Source: Flammeovirgaceae bacterium UBA1842
Lineage (GTDB): Bacteria; Bacteroidota; Bacteroidia; Cytophagales; Cyclobacteriaceae
Assembly (NCBI GenBank): GCA_002338655.1
Contig: DDIU01000006.1
Location: 59,225 to 123,224 of the forward strand
DNA: 64,000 nucleotides
Direction of reading: 5' to 3'
Shown here: in pieces, positions 1 through 7,740 of the stretch
Position numbering within the stretch: position 1 is the first letter of the stretch
How the letters are laid out: each line of letters starts with the position of its first letter
Made by a program: the position numbers and the translations under genes
The notes under the pieces: generated by a model
What the model was told of the DNA's origin: nothing
What the model saw: the letters and a program-made list of their open reading frames with translations, nothing else
The model's database searches: none

Positions 1-386
1 TTATTAAAAAATAAGTTTTTTTCAGCAGGCCTAAAATACCAAGACACTACAGTAAGCACGAGCAATAGCGATGCTGGAAAAATTTTTGTAATTGAATCTC
101 CAATGGCAATATGTGAAAAAATTGCCCCCGACATACAAAAGAAAAACCCAGCATAGGCCCATTCTTTAATTAAGGGAAATTTCGGAACAAGAACGGCTAC
201 AGCCCCTAGAATTTTCCAAATACCGAGTATTGTTAAAAAATAAACAGGGTAACCTAAATGGGTAATCATATCCATTCCACCCTGCCCTTCCTCCATTTTA
301 AATACTTGTCCACCTCCTGTGGCTACCATTCCCAATGCTAACCAAACGGTGGCAACCCAATAAATGATTTTATTTCTTTTAGTCAT
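1..386 (-). CDS. DoxX-like integral membrane protein (partial at window edge)
   Basis: The frame is open from the ATG at 386 to the left edge, giving about 128 residues with no stop, so only the last residues should be missing. The protein is hydrophobic with about four membrane segments: near residues 9-25 (YWVATVWLALGMVATGGG), 45-65 (GYPVYFLTILGIWKILGAVAV), 75-95 and 100-118. Size and topology match the DoxX-like family seen beside AHSA1/SRPBCC and ArsR genes. The start lies 5 bases after the stop of the SRPBCC gene, so the three genes probably form one leftward operon. Biochemical role is unknown; the family link is inferred from topology and neighbourhood, not from a catalytic motif. Confidence 0.75.
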   Translation of the reverse strand, partial: MTKRNKIIYWVATVWLALGMVATGGGQVFKMEEGQGGMDMITHLGYPVYFLTILGIWKILGAVAVLVPKFPLIKEWAYAGFFFCMSGAIFSHIAIGDSITKIFPASLLLVLTVVSWYFRPAEKNLFFN

Positions 387-391
387 AGGAT

Positions 392-856
392 TTATTTTAG
401 TTTGTTTACTATGTCTTGTAGTCGATTATGAGCCATATTAATACCTTGAGCAAAGGGTAGCTGTAGAATTTGATCCCTGATAGCTACTGATCGGTAAACC
501 ACATGCATATTGAGTCTACTGGTGCGGTCAGTAAGCTTTTCAAACTCCAAAAACTCCAGTTGAACACCAAAATTGGCATTTTCCATTTCAAATGTTCGGG
601 TGATCTTCTGATTTGGCACAGATTCATGTATGGTGCCATTAAACCCATGTTTGTTCCCCTTTGGGTCGGTGGTTTCAAATTGATAGGAACCGTGCTTTTT
701 ATTCTCAAGTTTCAGCACTTTGGTTCCCATCCATTGCTCCACAATATCTGGTTCTACATGTGCCTGAAAAAGGAGTTCCAATGGTAAATCAAATACCCTT
801 GTAATCAGCAACTCCTGTTTACCCTCAATGGCCGCAATTTTTGTTTTTAACTCCAT
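392..856 (-). CDS. AHSA1/SRPBCC (START-fold) domain protein
   Basis: A 154-residue soluble protein with the usual AHSA1/SRPBCC layout: an opening strand ending in ITRVFDLPLELLFQAHVEPDI, the conserved aromatic turn VEQWMG near residues 40-45, a GxYxFE strand (about 57-62), and a long C-terminal helix from about residue 125 that would close the hydrophobic pocket. Length is normal for a single-domain member. The fold binds hydrophobic ligands; no substrate can be named. It lies 6 bases downstream of the ArsR-type regulator and just upstream of a DoxX-like gene. This regulator-SRPBCC-DoxX trio recurs in bacteria, which supports co-regulation. Confidence 0.85.
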   Translation of the reverse strand: MELKTKIAAIEGKQELLITRVFDLPLELLFQAHVEPDIVEQWMGTKVLKLENKKHGSYQFETTDPKGNKHGFNGTIHESVPNQKITRTFEMENANFGVQLEFLEFEKLTDRTSRLNMHVVYRSVAIRDQILQLPFAQGINMAHNRLQDIVNKLK

Positions 857-862
857 TTCAAT

Positions 863-1186
863 TTATTTATTGGGTTGACGATTTTTCATTACAGCTTCGA
901 GTGTATTGAATCGATCGTCCCACATCTTACGGAATGGCTCAATGAAATCAGCTACTTCCTTTAATTTTCTTGCATTGATGTGATAGTATATTTCCCTCCC
1001 ACTCTGTTTCTGCTCCAGTATTTCGCATTCGGTTAGAATCTGAATATGCTTTGAGATGGTCTGTCTGGAAGAGTCGAAATTTGCAGCTATAGCCCCAGGT
1101 GTCATTGCCTGAATTGCAACCAAAGTAATTATCGCCCTCCTGGTTGGGTCAACTATGGCTTGAAATACATCTCTTCTTAAATCCAT
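863..1186 (-). CDS. ArsR-family winged-helix repressor
   Basis: About 107 residues with a clear ArsR/SmtB winged helix: VDPTRRAIITLV (helix 1), MTPGAIAANFDSSRQTISKHIQ (helix-turn-helix) and the wing EQKQSGREIYYHIN. There is no CxC or other metal-ligand cluster, so it belongs to the metal-independent group often paired with SRPBCC proteins. An in-frame ATG at 1207 exists, but the ATG at 1186 (MDLRRDVFQ) is preferred. It matches the usual N-terminus and leaves the direct repeats at 1190-1238 outside the coding region, where an autoregulatory operator would sit. It is the first gene of a leftward three-gene operon. Confidence 0.88.
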   Translation of the reverse strand: MDLRRDVFQAIVDPTRRAIITLVAIQAMTPGAIAANFDSSRQTISKHIQILTECEILEQKQSGREIYYHINARKLKEVADFIEPFRKMWDDRFNTLEAVMKNRQPNK

Positions 1187-1189
1187 TGC

Positions 1190-1238
1190 GCAGTCATTTG
1201 ATTGCAAATATATATGCAGTCATTTAACTGCGCAAATA
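1190..1238. promoter_or_regulatory. Direct-repeat operator candidate upstream of the ArsR gene
   Basis: Two direct copies of GCAGTCATTT-(n)-GCAAATA lie at 1190-1210 and 1216-1238. Each half contains an ATTTG/CAAAT-like dyad (ATTTGATTGCAAAT in the first). The spacing of 26 bases between copies is close to two and a half helical turns. Position immediately upstream of the preferred ArsR start suggests autoregulation; the binding protein is inferred, not shown. Confidence 0.55.
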
Positions 1239-1343
1239 GTTAATAGATTTTTTTAGTATTGGTCATTTAATGAATTTGTGTTGAAACCGCAGATTTCAAA
1301 GAACAACCACAGAAAATAAAATACTGCTCAATACGAGTGACTA

Positions 1344-3800
1344 TTAATAATGATTTACCATGCAATCAGGATGACCTTCCCTGAATTTACCTACTTCACG
1401 TGAAGAAATACGTGTGTTGAAACAGGTTAAACTTTTTAAATAAATAAGCTCATCCAACCTTTTAAGCCTTTTTACCTGTGTACTTGATATGTCTAGCACC
1501 TGTAAATTATAAAGTGTTTCCAGCCCTTTTAAATCATTGATTTTTGTGCCCGCAACACTCAATTCCCGTAAATCAAGTAGCGCGGCCAAAGGCCTAAGAT
1601 CTTCAATTGCTGTATTGTCAAGGTTAAGCACCTCTAAAGAGGTTATTTCACTCAATGGTACCAAGGATGAAATTGGTGATAACTTAATGGTCAATTTTTT
1701 AATGGCCCCTAGTGCTTTTACACTTTCAAGGCTATTGAGTGTAACTTTCTCCAAATACAGTGATTCAATTTGCAGAAATTGCTCAAGTGGTTTAAGGTTT
1801 ACAATGTGTTCATCTACAATAACAATTCTCTTTAGGGCAATGAGTCGATGTAACTCCTTTGTAGAGGGTTCAGGACTTAGCGTAATCTGTAACTTTAAAA
1901 TTTTCTGCCAATTATTATCCAACTTGTTCCACCAAACCTGTAAGCCTTTACTATCGAAAATCACAGTACATCCATTGTCTATTTGACTACCAAACTGACT
2001 TACTGTTTGCTTACTGGTGCCTGTATTATCAATATTTAATAGGGTCAGATTTTTGAGCTTTGATAATTTCATTACACTTTCAGTGGTAAGCTGATTGTCA
2101 GAAAGATCAAGTTTTTGCAGCTTATTCAAACTTAAAATTGACCTCACTACAGTAAGCCCTGTGTGACTGGCCCTTAGCTCTATTAAGCCAGAAAGGTTGC
2201 GCAATTCATCAAAATTAGCAATGGTGTTATCACTGATGTTAAGATATCGGAGCCTTAAAAATTTACTTAACGGCACAAGGTCTTCTAACCCATTACCAGC
2301 CACATTTAAGCTGTCAATCGATATGAGCTTTGCCAATTGTTCTTTTGTTGGTTGTTCTTTACCATTGGCTATGTAGGGTCTTAATGCATTTTTCCAATTT
2401 GGCGACAATCCATTCCACCACGCTGAAAGTTCCTCAGAATTGATCACCACAATAACGTCCGGTCTAGCGTCCTTAAATGCCGTTACCTTTTCTTTGGTCA
2501 ATAGCGTATTGTCGGCATAGACTTTCTCCAGTGTTTTGATCCCAACTAAAGGGGTTAGATCAGCTACCTGAGTATTGTTGATGTTTAATGTGTTAAGCGC
2601 AGAATAATTACCCAATGGAGACAAATCTATAATACCGGTGAAGCTGACATCCAAGTTCTCCAATGTTTTGGCACTCATCGTATTGTTCAGACTATAAATA
2701 TTGGTTCGGGAGAGGTTTAGATTCCTAAGCTCCTTAAGCCCTTCCAGTATTGAAAGTTGACCAAAATTTGTCTCAGATAAGTCGAGCTTACGGAGATTGG
2801 TAAAGTACTTAAGTATAGTAAATTCATTCACGTTAGTGGCTGAAATAGTCAAGGACTCCAACTGTTGAAGGTTTTGCAAAGGTTCGAGGCTCGTAACTCT
2901 ACTATTGGCAATATTCAAGTGTTTGATATTTTCCGCATAACGTAAATAGGTCAAATCATTGATCCCAGTATAGGAAATATTCAAACCTGTAAGTCCGTTT
3001 AAACTACTCAAAGGAGCAAGATCAACAATTCTGGTTTTACTGATATTGATGTACTTCAAATCTACCAGCATTGTTAATGGCTCGGCAGAAACAATGACTG
3101 AATTGCCCGAAAGGTCGATGCTATCAATAGCCGCAATCTTGTTGAGCTCAGAAAGTGAAACCGAATCATAGGTAATGGACGATCTTGCTTTGAAAATATT
3201 TTTCCATCCAAAAGAAAGTGTCTGCCACCACTCTTTCAGTGCCACATCACGGCTTACTTTAGTAGTGTAAATACTGACAATGGCCAACTCATCTGTTTCT
3301 TTATCCAGATTGAGTTCAACGAATCGGGGTTTAGTGTTAAGAATAATTTCACCTTCAAGGCCTGTGCCTTTAATAGTTCGGTTAAGCGATACTTTTAATG
3401 AAAGCTGTCCATTTTCACGGGTAAAAGCATCGATATCTTTGATATCAAATTCAAACTTGACTTCATGGAAGAAGAATTCAATATCCTTAAGGTAAGCAGT
3501 TATATCCTTATTGGTAATCGCCTTCCTGTTTTCGGACAAATCATCTTCTACTTGTACTTTTCCATCCCTAAATATCTTTTTATAGCTCTCGCGTATGATT
3601 ACGTCTTTATCCCGGGGGCTAGTTTGACTATCACCTAGGGTATTGAGCATATAAACAAAAAACTGAAGCTGATCTTGGGCTTTCATTTTATAGCCATTAA
3701 TCTGTTCCTCAGTATATTCCTTCTGCGCATGAGCTGTAAAAGTCAGTAGCAGACAAGTAAGGCAAAACAAAAAGACAATATGGTTTTTACTTTTGGTCAT
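1344..3800 (-). CDS. Secreted leucine-rich-repeat protein with three LRR blocks
   Basis: An 818-residue protein. The start at 3800 (MTKSKNHIVFLF) is preferred over 3827 because it begins directly at a signal peptide ending TAHAQ and overlaps the upstream gene by 14 bases. Residues about 30-185 form an alpha/beta domain. Three SDS22-like LRR blocks (LxxLxxLNIsxTxI) then follow, each introduced by a WWxxLxxxWKxxL module near residues 191, 461 and 623. The regular spacing suggests duplication of a whole WW-LRR cassette. No T9SS sorting domain or lipobox is visible, so it is probably periplasmic. It is the last gene of a four-gene leftward run of secreted proteins. Function unknown; protein binding is likely for the LRR part. 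Confidence 0.75.
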   Translation of the reverse strand: MTKSKNHIVFLFCLTCLLLTFTAHAQKEYTEEQINGYKMKAQDQLQFFVYMLNTLGDSQTSPRDKDVIIRESYKKIFRDGKVQVEDDLSENRKAITNKDITAYLKDIEFFFHEVKFEFDIKDIDAFTRENGQLSLKVSLNRTIKGTGLEGEIILNTKPRFVELNLDKETDELAIVSIYTTKVSRDVALKEWWQTLSFGWKNIFKARSSITYDSVSLSELNKIAAIDSIDLSGNSVIVSAEPLTMLVDLKYINISKTRIVDLAPLSSLNGLTGLNISYTGINDLTYLRYAENIKHLNIANSRVTSLEPLQNLQQLESLTISATNVNEFTILKYFTNLRKLDLSETNFGQLSILEGLKELRNLNLSRTNIYSLNNTMSAKTLENLDVSFTGIIDLSPLGNYSALNTLNINNTQVADLTPLVGIKTLEKVYADNTLLTKEKVTAFKDARPDVIVVINSEELSAWWNGLSPNWKNALRPYIANGKEQPTKEQLAKLISIDSLNVAGNGLEDLVPLSKFLRLRYLNISDNTIANFDELRNLSGLIELRASHTGLTVVRSILSLNKLQKLDLSDNQLTTESVMKLSKLKNLTLLNIDNTGTSKQTVSQFGSQIDNGCTVIFDSKGLQVWWNKLDNNWQKILKLQITLSPEPSTKELHRLIALKRIVIVDEHIVNLKPLEQFLQIESLYLEKVTLNSLESVKALGAIKKLTIKLSPISSLVPLSEITSLEVLNLDNTAIEDLRPLAALLDLRELSVAGTKINDLKGLETLYNLQVLDISSTQVKRLKRLDELIYLKSLTCFNTRISSREVGKFREGHPDCMVNHY

Positions 3801-4611
3801 AAATATACGCTTTGAGAGCAGGTACATCTTGATTGGTTATAGGGGTAAGGTCCGAAATTAACCAACCGGTATTATAACCAGGTCTGTTAAACTCAGTAAT
3901 TGAAAAGTACCATCCCTCACACTGAAAAAAGTGGAATTTGACTGATTTGACGGTTTTAAAAGTCAGTTGTTTTTTAGCTAGATCGTACAAAAACAAAGAA
4001 AGGTAGTCGGGTGAAAAATTATCAGATGTATAATCCATCGCCTGTTGATTATTAAAGGCCTTGTGCAAATTCATAAAATCCAATTCATGGCTCATGGGGT
4101 GGATAAATGCCCTATTGGCACCACTGTCCTTTTTAAACATAGGCTTGTAATAATTAGCACTTACTTTGTCAAGCATCCAAGCATATCCCAGCCCTTGCTT
4201 TTCAATTTTAAAGAATAAGATTACATTTTCTTCTTTACCGTTTCTATTAAACACTGCATTGACCTCGGCAAACCATCCTTCATTGTGGAAGTCCAAAAAC
4301 TTAGGGTTCTTCTTATCGATTACGTCATTGATGAACTGCTTTTTTGCGGTTTTGGAAATACCGCCATTATCTTCATCGAAAAGAATGGAAATGTATTTCT
4401 TCCTTAGGTCGGCATCACGAAAATCCTTGTCTTTTTCGTAATAACGATTGCCACCTTGGTCTTCCTCTCCATTGAATCTTTTGAAAAACTGGTTGACTTG
4501 CTTAGTAGATGCATACAGCTTACTTTCATCAATACCACCCTCCTGCTCAATCTGAGCACGAAGGTGGAAACTGATTAAGATAAATGTTGCTGCCAGAAAG
4601 TAGCGGATCAT
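3787..4611 (-). CDS. Secreted protein of unknown function (274 aa)
   Basis: It begins MIRYFLAATFILISFHLRAQ, a signal peptide. The mature part opens with a helical segment (VNQFFKRFNGEED) followed by an alpha/beta region with NVILFFKIEKQGLGYAWMLDKV and ends with SVKFHFFQCEGWYFSITEFNR and a short tail. I do not recognise the family; the layout looks like a divergent NTF2-like or immunity-type fold, which is inference. Its start overlaps the stop of the upstream gene (ATGA) and its own end overlaps the LRR gene by 14 bases, so all are probably translationally coupled and work in the same compartment. Confidence 0.7.
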   Translation of the reverse strand: MIRYFLAATFILISFHLRAQIEQEGGIDESKLYASTKQVNQFFKRFNGEEDQGGNRYYEKDKDFRDADLRKKYISILFDEDNGGISKTAKKQFINDVIDKKNPKFLDFHNEGWFAEVNAVFNRNGKEENVILFFKIEKQGLGYAWMLDKVSANYYKPMFKKDSGANRAFIHPMSHELDFMNLHKAFNNQQAMDYTSDNFSPDYLSLFLYDLAKKQLTFKTVKSVKFHFFQCEGWYFSITEFNRPGYNTGWLISDLTPITNQDVPALKAYIYDQK

Positions 4612-5177
4612 TTAGATGTTTCTTTTACACGGATATCGCCAAGTAGCACATCCCAAAATTCGATAGTGCGACCTGAAATTTGCGTTTTCTTTTTCTCAAC
4701 ATAAATGGTAATATCCTTTTTGGTGGTGTCTTTGTAAGACATACCGTCATCAGAAGTACCTTCAAATCGCTGGTAAATGGTAACAATACCTACATAACGT
4801 CCATCAGGTTGTTTTTCCAAATCACTTATATAGTGGATATCATACCAATCGATTTTTACACGGTCATAGTTTAGCGCCATTAAACGCTCAAAGTATTTAC
4901 GCACTTTATAATAAGTTATCTCTTTGGTTTCTAAAGAGGAAACCCCCATTTCACTATCTGGGGCGAACAGTTCTTCTGCCCTATCCATTACTCTGGTAGC
5001 TTCAGAAAAAGCCGTTTTTTTGTTACCAATGATACTTATGTACTTGCTTAGATCCCTAACCTTTTCCAAGGCCAGTGAGTCAATAGCTTGTTTACGTTGA
5101 GGTGAAATGTCTGCTGTTTGTGCTATGGCACCAAGTGACATTGTCAATAGTAGGGCAATTATATTTATACGTTTCAT
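4608..5177 (-). CDS. Secreted protein of unknown function (189 aa)
   Basis: The start at 5177 (MKRINIIALLLTMSLGAIAQ) gives a textbook signal peptide; the longer frame from 5216 adds a charged, non-signal extension. The mature domain has N-terminal helices (QAIDSLALEKVRDLSKYISIIG), a KITYYKVRKYF-like segment and C-terminal strands (YVGIVTIYQRFEG, DITIYVEKKKTQI). This order, helix pair then curved sheet, resembles the region before the first LRR block of the downstream gene (residues about 30-185), so the two may share a domain. No catalytic motif was seen. It overlaps the next gene by four bases (ATGA). Confidence 0.7.
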   Translation of the reverse strand: MKRINIIALLLTMSLGAIAQTADISPQRKQAIDSLALEKVRDLSKYISIIGNKKTAFSEATRVMDRAEELFAPDSEMGVSSLETKEITYYKVRKYFERLMALNYDRVKIDWYDIHYISDLEKQPDGRYVGIVTIYQRFEGTSDDGMSYKDTTKKDITIYVEKKKTQISGRTIEFWDVLLGDIRVKETSK

Positions 5178-5301
5178 GTGTGTTTTATATTTTTTGTGGT
5201 CACATGGAATTCGCAAGTTCGAAATTTGTCTTTTCAGTATGTTTTCCGATTTTGCTCATTTCACGTTAGTGTTAATTTATAAGATTCTAAAAAATTGGAG
5301 C

Positions 5302-5769
5302 TTATTTACGGATCAATTCAAGTTCGGTAATCTTTCCGTTTGCATCTGTTTTAAAATCGTGAATGTTGTTTAGGTTTTTACCTTTGTCTTTTAGATAATG
5401 AAGGTACTGGGTAATATTGGTCGGTTCATCGTAGTCATTTTCACCGTCATACTGACTGATAATAATGAGTACAGGTACTTCAGGTGATGCAAATAAAGAC
5501 TGAGCTTCACTGATATTCCTATTGGCTGTTGTAGCATTACCCGAAGAGGCTACAATGGCATTGAAATAATTGTTCAACTGCTGAGTTGTTTCCTCTTTTG
5601 CTGTTTTGGTTTTTATTTCAGCCTTTGGTGGTTCGGGCTTCTTGGTTTCTAGCTCCACTTTGGGAGCAGGTTCTGTAGCTTCAGCCACTTTCTTATTACT
5701 CTTGCACGCCATTAGTCCGCCAATGAGCAGTAAACCCAATGTAGACATCCTGAAAATTGATTTCTTCAT
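5302..5769 (-). CDS. Lipoprotein with P/E/K-rich linker, unknown function
   Basis: A 155-residue protein with a signal peptide and lipobox (LMAC, cysteine 22), so probably lipid-anchored. A charged linker rich in Pro, Glu and Lys (residues about 28-65) is followed by a domain of about 90 residues: a helix (LNNYFNAIVASSG), the strand VPVLIIISQYDG, then TQYLHYLKD and an ITELEL strand that ends the protein. The C-terminal pattern is again like a small NTF2-like cone. It is the first gene of the four-gene secreted set, separated by about 125 bases from the next. Function unknown. Confidence 0.7.
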   Translation of the reverse strand: MKKSIFRMSTLGLLLIGGLMACKSNKKVAEATEPAPKVELETKKPEPPKAEIKTKTAKEETTQQLNNYFNAIVASSGNATTANRNISEAQSLFASPEVPVLIIISQYDGENDYDEPTNITQYLHYLKDKGKNLNNIHDFKTDANGKITELELIRK

Positions 5770-6211
5770 GTTGATTATTGTTTTAAATGTTACTTCTTAA
5801 ACGTTTGTTGTTGATAATAGATTGTTGATTTAATAGACGATATTAAAATAAAAAGTCACTAAGTCATTACCATATCAAACCATGTACTACATATACTTTG
5901 CCAATAATGAATTAAGTGACTCATAGCTAAATTGTATTAAATTAGTGTAGATGTTTGGGGAATATATTCCTCACTCTGTTGAAGGGATATTGGCAACGAA
6001 TTTCCTATGTATGATATTATCCAATTTTGTAATATTCTTAGTGATTCTAATCACTAAAATGGATTATACCAAGCTCATATCTTTATTTATTGTATTTAAA
6101 CCAGCAAATCAAAAAAAGGTTACTACTGTAAGGTTCAGCAGGTTATTACCCAGTATTTATAAAGACAAACCAATAGATTTACAGTTAATTCAAAATCAAT
6201 AATTGGTTATT

Positions 6212-6340
6212 ATGGTCAGCATTAGAAAAAAAATAATCCTTATTTCTCTTTTGATAGCTTTGGCTGCACTCTCGATTAATCATTTCATTCAAAACCATAA
6301 AGAAAAAGAACCCCGATTGGTGGAGAATGCTTCTCACTAA
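6212..6340 (+). CDS. Possible 42-aa single-span membrane peptide
   Basis: The ATG at 6212 opens a 42-codon frame encoding MVSIRKKIILISLLIALAA followed by LSINH and a charged tail ending NASH. Positive residues at the N-terminus, one hydrophobic span (residues about 7-24) and a polar C-terminus are typical of small single-pass membrane proteins. There is no partner gene in the same direction. It could be chance in AT-rich DNA or a piece of a larger lost gene. Confidence 0.3.
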   Translation: MVSIRKKIILISLLIALAALSINHFIQNHKEKEPRLVENASH

Positions 6341-6464
6341 ATATTATCAGATTAAATCCAAACCCAGGAAATTATAGCAAGCTATCAATAGTCTACCCTT
6401 CTTACAGTTATTGAAGTAAGATTTGATTGGGATCAGTTTATGGAAATTAAAGCAAGGGTTTTGA

Positions 6465-6530
6465 GGACTTATTGCCTTACTCACTCCTATAGCTGCCATG
6501 GTCATGATGATTTTAAAAATACCTGCTTAG
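6465..6530 (+). pseudogene. C-terminal remnant resembling a DoxX-type membrane protein
   Basis: After an in-frame stop at 6462-6464 the frame reads GLIALLTPIAAMVMMILKI-PA and then a stop. The GLxxLLTPxAA pattern is typical of the third membrane segment of DoxX-like proteins. No start codon, preceding domain or continuing reading frame remains, so this would be a gene remnant. Only 21 residues support the call. Confidence 0.2.
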
Positions 6531-6534
6531 TATT

Positions 6535-7203
6535 TTAAATCAATTGCATAACGTTATTCACTATGCAATCACAACGTTTATCACCAAATTCGAAGACAGT
6601 GGTTTCTGAAGAGAACTTAAATAGCGATTCCTTAAGTAAATTTTTTGCTCGGTGAAGCCTAACTTTTACGTTGCTTTCGCTAAGTGAAAGGCAATTGGCA
6701 ATTTCAGCATTATCCATCCCTTCCACTTCCCTTAGCATATAAACCACCCGATACTTTTCTGGGAGTTCTACTATCGACCTCTCCAACAATTGTCTGTTCT
6801 CACTATTGATGATTTGTTTCTCGGGATTCATTGTGTTTGTATCAGGTAATTGAATTACTTTATCATTCTGTTCGTAAGGCTGATTGAGACTGACGATATG
6901 TGACCTCTTTTTCTTTCTTATCCTTTGTAGTGCTTCATTGATCCCTATCCTGATCAACCAAGTAGAAAATAATGAATCGCCCTTAAATTGATCCAACTTT
7001 TGATACGCTTTAATATAGGTGTCCTGCATGGTGTCTTCCACCTCATCTTCCTTCAAATAACTTCTTACCGCCCTATATAAGGTTTGATTATAGCGTCTAA
7101 GTAATATTTCATAAAGTTCCTTTTCTCCACTCAGTACCCTGTTTATAACCACCGCGTCCTGCATCTTACTAGAGCCGTAATCGTGTATTTTCAATGCTTC
7201 CAT
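6535..7203 (-). CDS. ECF RNA polymerase sigma factor
   Basis: About 222 residues from the preferred ATG at 7203 (MEALKIHDYGSS); an ATG at 7233 is also in frame. Region 2 is clear: YEILLRRYNQTLYRAVRSYL, the -10 recognition helix DTMQDTYIKAYQKLDQF and FSTWLIRIGINEAL. Region 4 carries LPEKYRVVYMLREVEGM and the helix-turn-helix NAEIANCLSLSESNVKVRLHRAK. The tail FGDKRCDCIVNNVM has a Cys pair. Downstream, where an anti-sigma gene would normally be, lies the decayed interval, so this sigma factor may have lost its partner. It is divergent from a DoxX-like gene across a perfect palindrome. Confidence 0.92.
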   Translation of the reverse strand: MEALKIHDYGSSKMQDAVVINRVLSGEKELYEILLRRYNQTLYRAVRSYLKEDEVEDTMQDTYIKAYQKLDQFKGDSLFSTWLIRIGINEALQRIRKKKRSHIVSLNQPYEQNDKVIQLPDTNTMNPEKQIINSENRQLLERSIVELPEKYRVVYMLREVEGMDNAEIANCLSLSESNVKVRLHRAKNLLKESLFKFSSETTVFEFGDKRCDCIVNNVMQLI

Positions 7204-7242
7204 AATTCTCAATTTAGGGTTAGATGCATTCAAGTGAAATAA

Positions 7243-7260
7243 GTTACAAAATTTTGTAAC
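7243..7260. promoter_or_regulatory. Perfect 18-bp palindrome between divergent genes
   Basis: GTTACAAAATTTTGTAAC is an exact dyad located 40 bases upstream of the sigma-factor start (7203) and 50 bases upstream of the DoxX-like start (7310). The position and perfect symmetry suit an operator for a homodimeric regulator controlling both genes. The regulator is unknown. Confidence 0.6.
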
Positions 7261-7309
7261 CGATTTACAATTCTTGAATCAAATCTGCAAACCATAATAA
7301 AAAAACGTA

Positions 7310-7690
7310 ATGAAATCAGAAATCACTAAACTTCATCAAATCCTTAAATTTACCTTTGGCTTGGTGCCTATTGCTGCCGGTGCCGACAAATTTTTAAATA
7401 TTCTCGCACAGTGGGATGCTTACCTATCACCAGGAATGGTAGATATGCTTCCTTTTAGCCCCTCAACATTTATGATGATTGTGGGAGTCATAGAAATTGT
7501 AGCCGGTATCATCGTTCTTACCAAAACAGAAATTGGTGCCTATATAGTTTCAGCCTGGTTATTGTTAATAGCACTTACTTTGATATTCTCAGGGCAAAAT
7601 TTGGATGTCGCAGTAAGGGATATAGTCATGTCTATAACTGCTTTTGTGTTGGCTAAGTTAACTAACGTACTTAATCGGACAGAGGGATAG
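7310..7690 (+). CDS. DoxX-like four-helix membrane protein
   Basis: A 126-residue protein with four hydrophobic segments: about residues 13-28 (LKFTFGLVPIAAGADK), 50-72 (STFMMIVGVIEIVAGIIVLTK), 76-93 (IGAYIVSAWLLLIALTLIF) and 100-117. The opening FGLxxIxAGxDKFxNIL is a hallmark of DoxX-like proteins, where the AG-DK turn follows helix 1. Function is unproven; family members are linked to redox or quinone-related membrane processes. It is divergent from the ECF sigma gene and is followed by its own terminator. Confidence 0.75.
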   Translation: MKSEITKLHQILKFTFGLVPIAAGADKFLNILAQWDAYLSPGMVDMLPFSPSTFMMIVGVIEIVAGIIVLTKTEIGAYIVSAWLLLIALTLIFSGQNLDVAVRDIVMSITAFVLAKLTNVLNRTEG

Positions 7691-7695
7691 TTTGG

Positions 7696-7740
7696 TGAAT
7701 GGGGTGTTACCTTAACGGGTATCCCCCCTTCATTATTTTT
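7696..7740 (+). terminator. Rho-independent terminator after the DoxX-like gene
   Basis: An imperfect stem pairs 7696-7711 (TGAATGGGGTGTTACC) with 7717-7732 (GGGTATCCCCCCTTCA), followed by ATTATTTTTT. It lies directly after the stop at 7690 and runs into the 3' end of the convergent glycosyltransferase gene. Confidence 0.6.

Larger units (their letters stand above)
5770..6534. other. Gene-poor, apparently decayed interval
   Basis: A 765-base AT-rich stretch between the four-gene secreted set and the sigma-factor gene. It holds no full-length recognisable gene. A low-complexity 83-codon frame at 5951-6202 has no family features. A small membrane ORF (6212-6340) and a 21-residue tail resembling a DoxX C-terminus (6465-6530) are listed separately. 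The mixture of short frames with one family-like fragment suggests gene decay. Confidence 0.4.

Noticed and set aside
484..708. Plus/minus frames overlapping the SRPBCC gene
   Set aside because: Shadow frames of a well-supported gene.
5951..6202. 83-codon frame in the decayed interval
   Set aside because: Hydrophobic but without family features or supporting context; chance frame in AT-rich DNA is more likely.
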